Shown here in pieces: positions 61,870 through 64,000 of a stretch of DNA of 64,000 nucleotides. The DNA is from Thermaerobacter subterraneus DSM 13965 (GTDB lineage Bacteria; Bacillota; Sulfobacillia; Thermaerobacterales; Thermaerobacteraceae): the NCBI RefSeq assembly GCF_000183545.2, contig NZ_JH976535.1:859890-923889 (forward strand). The letters run 5' to 3'. The notes beneath the pieces are model-generated. The model had not been told where the DNA came from. It ran no database searches and saw nothing but the letters and a program-made list of their open reading frames with translations. How positions within the stretch are numbered: the stretch's first letter is position 1; each line of letters begins with the position of its first letter. The position numbers and the translations under genes were made by a program.

Positions 61870-62268
61870 GGGCTCACCTCGGGACTCGACCCGGCTGCGA
61901 ACCGGCTTCCTGCGCCTGGCAGTATCCCCCTATAGGAAAACCCAACCTTCGTCTGGACGTTTCCCTGCCGGGCGGAATGTTCCCTTCCCCTCGGCTTTGC
62001 CCAGCGTCCTATGGGGGCTTCCAGCGGGTGGGCTACCGTTCTGCCGACCCCGAAGACGGGCGGGGGAAGCGGGCCATTGCCTGGGAAATTGCGCAATGCA
62101 CTGCCCCACAAGCAGGAAATAGCGGTTTCGGCTAAGAAATGCCCATGGCGTTGGATCCTGGGGGACCGGCAGGTATGGCGGTGCGGTGGCTGTCGCCGCC
62201 AGAGGGCGGCCGCCACGTTGCGGACCCCGGGCCGAAAATCCCCGGACGGGGAGCGAAGGGGTGGTACG
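61870..62268. other. Divergent spacer before the peptide-binding lipoprotein
   Basis: No gene is supported. The left half is relatively AT-rich; no convincing riboswitch, hairpin or operator is seen. A site AAGGGG precedes the GTG at 62269. Confidence 0.45.
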
Positions 62269-63927
62269 GTGAATCACGGTGCGTGGCACCGAACCGTTTT
62301 GCGGAGGATTCGCCGTGCGGGCGGTGCGGTCCTGGCGGGCGTGGTGCTGGTCGCCCTGATCCTCGGTGGTTGCGGCTCGCCGGGTTCCGGCGGGAGCGGC
62401 GGCGAGGAGCAGGTCCTCAACGACAACATCGGATCGGAGCCGCCGACGCTGGATCCGGCCCTGATGACCGACCTGACCAGCTTCCAGATCGTCAACTCGG
62501 TGATGGAGGGCCTGACCCGCATCGGTCCCAACGGGGTCGAACCCGGCATGGCGGCCGAGTGGGGGGTTAGCGACGACCAGATGACCTACACCTTCCACCT
62601 GCGGGATGCGGTGTGGCAGAACGGCGATCCCGTCACCGCCGAAGACTTCGTCTACGCCTGGCTGCGGGTGCTGAATCCGGAGACCGGGGCCCCGTATGCA
62701 TACCAGCTTTACTACATCAAGAACGCCGAGGCCTATAACAGCGGTGAGATCACGGACCCGTCCCAGGTCGGCGTCAAGGCGCTGGACGAGAAGACCCTGC
62801 AGGTGACCCTTGAGTCACCCACACCGTATTTCCTCAGCCTGACGGCCTTCCCCACCTTGATGCCGGTGCACAAGGCGACGGTGGAATCCAACCCGGACTG
62901 GGCCGGGGAGGCGGCCACCTATGTGGGCAACGGTCCCTTCAAGATCGCCGAGTGGGTCCACGACAGCCACATCGACCTGGTGAAGAGCGACACCTACTGG
63001 GACAAGGACACCGTGCGCCTGGAGAAGATGCACATCGTGATGGTCAACGAGGGCGCCACGGCGGAGACCATGTTCGCCAACGGCGAGCTGGACTCCAACG
63101 GCAGCTTGAACCCGCAGGACATCCCCCAGCTGCTGGCCAGCGGCGAGGCGAAGACGTCGCCCATCATCAGCGTGACGTCGATCTACTTCAACACCCGCAA
63201 GGCGCCCTTCGACGACCCGCGGGTGCGCAAGGCCTTCACCCTGGCCCTGGACCGCAAGGCCATCGTCGAGCAGATCCTCAAGGGCGGGCAGAAGCCGGCC
63301 CTGGCCTTCGTGCCCTTCGGCATTCCCAACCCGGTGACGAACCAGGACTTCCGGGAGGAAGGCGGCGACTACTTCCAGGACGCCGACGTGGAGACGGCGC
63401 GGCGGCTCTTGGCCGAGGCGGGCTATCCCGACGGACAGGGCTTCCCCAAGGTGACCTACTTGTACAACGACAACGACACCAACCGGGCCCTGGCCGAGGC
63501 CTACCAGCAGATGTGGAAGCAGAACCTGGGCGTCCAGGTCGAGCTGCAGTCCATGGAGTGGAAGGTCTTCCTCGCCGCCCAGAAGCAAGGGGACTACGAC
63601 CTCAGCCGCGGCAACTGGGTGGGCGACTACCTGGATCCCATGACCTTCCTCGACCTGTGGGTCACCGGCGGCGGCAACAACCGCGTGGGCTGGTCCAACG
63701 CGCAATATGACCGGTTGATCGAGGAGGCCAAGGCCACCGGCGATCAGCAGGTGCGCTTCCAGAACATGCACGAGGCCGAGAAGATCCTGATGGACGAGAT
63801 GCCCATCGGCCCGATCTTCTTCGGGGTCAACGTCTACCAGGAAAAGCCCTACGTCAAGGGCGTCTTCCGCACCGCCCTGGGCACGACGGACTACAAGTGG
63901 GCCTACATCGAAGGCAAGGGCCAGTGA
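62269..63927 (+). CDS. oppA: Oligopeptide ABC transporter substrate-binding lipoprotein
   Basis: A 552-residue family 5 solute-binding protein, GTG 62269. Signal peptide ends LILGGCGSPG with lipidated cysteine near residue 38. SBP family 5 landmarks: LNDNIGSEPPTLDPALMTD, EGLTRIGPNGVEPGMAAEWG, TYTFHLRDAVWQNGDPVTAEDFVYAW and VGNGPFKIAEW, followed by VRKAFTLALDRKAIVEQ. It binds peptides outside the cell and hands them to permeases that would lie beyond the right edge. The first such permease is not in the window. Confidence 0.93.
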   Translation: MNHGAWHRTVLRRIRRAGGAVLAGVVLVALILGGCGSPGSGGSGGEEQVLNDNIGSEPPTLDPALMTDLTSFQIVNSVMEGLTRIGPNGVEPGMAAEWGVSDDQMTYTFHLRDAVWQNGDPVTAEDFVYAWLRVLNPETGAPYAYQLYYIKNAEAYNSGEITDPSQVGVKALDEKTLQVTLESPTPYFLSLTAFPTLMPVHKATVESNPDWAGEAATYVGNGPFKIAEWVHDSHIDLVKSDTYWDKDTVRLEKMHIVMVNEGATAETMFANGELDSNGSLNPQDIPQLLASGEAKTSPIISVTSIYFNTRKAPFDDPRVRKAFTLALDRKAIVEQILKGGQKPALAFVPFGIPNPVTNQDFREEGGDYFQDADVETARRLLAEAGYPDGQGFPKVTYLYNDNDTNRALAEAYQQMWKQNLGVQVELQSMEWKVFLAAQKQGDYDLSRGNWVGDYLDPMTFLDLWVTGGGNNRVGWSNAQYDRLIEEAKATGDQQVRFQNMHEAEKILMDEMPIGPIFFGVNVYQEKPYVKGVFRTALGTTDYKWAYIEGKGQ

Positions 63928-64000
63928 GCCCCGGGCCGGGGGCGCCCGGCTCGCCATAAGCGCCGCTTCCGCCGCCGGGGGAGCCGCCGTCGCGGGCGGC

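Overview
This 64-kb window is very GC-rich DNA with Firmicutes-type expression signals: strong AGGAGG-class ribosome binding sites, frequent GTG and TTG starts, overlapping ATGA/GTGA gene junctions and a T-box leader in front of serS. The gene content (SBP56-type methanethiol oxidase, Lut lactate oxidation proteins, SdpRI, PadR- and GntR-controlled cassettes) suggests a high-GC, probably thermophilic member of the Clostridia/Thermaerobacter type. The organism is an inference; no rRNA or tRNA gene is visible. All domain calls come from reading the translated sequence; no database search was run.

Region 1 (1-13.9 kb) is a remodelled duplication. A block of an FMN-type glutamate synthase, a ThDP enzyme and a secreted, membrane-anchored protein occurs twice. 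The first copy (1-3.1 kb) keeps the glutamate synthase (cut by the window edge) and the ThDP enzyme, but its anchored protein is a frameshifted scrap. The second copy (8.7-13.2 kb) keeps the ThDP enzyme and the anchored protein, but its glutamate synthase is a remnant with internal deletions. Between the copies lie an rve-type insertion sequence with long inverted repeats, L-lactate dehydrogenase, an AadA-like nucleotidyltransferase overlapping a Rossmann protein, and an IS256-family element with a candidate 9-bp target duplication.

Region 2 (14-26.6 kb) is dominated by a four-gene minus-strand operon matching the TIGR02677/02678/02680/02679 set, which is the type II Wadjet (JetABCD) SMC-like plasmid-defence system. 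All four genes are present, but jetC carries one in-frame TGA in its coiled coil, so the system is either inactivated or makes a split ATPase. A lower-GC stretch beyond jetA holds small PH-like membrane proteins.

Region 3 (26.6-36.6 kb) carries methanethiol oxidase, a polytopic membrane protein, a DUF488 protein, a TauE/SafE exporter, a VOC protein, an ArsR-type regulator and a GntR-ABC transporter operon whose promoter and operator are visible.

Region 4 (37-51 kb) has an MFS efflux pump, a lactate-oxidation locus (lutA plus a single-chain LutB-LutC fusion) with an SDR enzyme, a Nudix fusion protein, serS with a complete T-box(Ser) leader, a DinB-like protein and a sigma/anti-sigma pair.

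Region 5 (51-64 kb) contains sdpRI with a perfect operator palindrome, a PadR/HAAS membrane cassette, a lipoprotein nuclease, another MFS transporter, lysA, a DUF1648/PH membrane protein and an oligopeptide-binding lipoprotein at the right edge. Several spacers hold degenerate tandem repeats of fixed period (15, about 20, 21 and 44 bp), two of which read as pentapeptide-like repeats.
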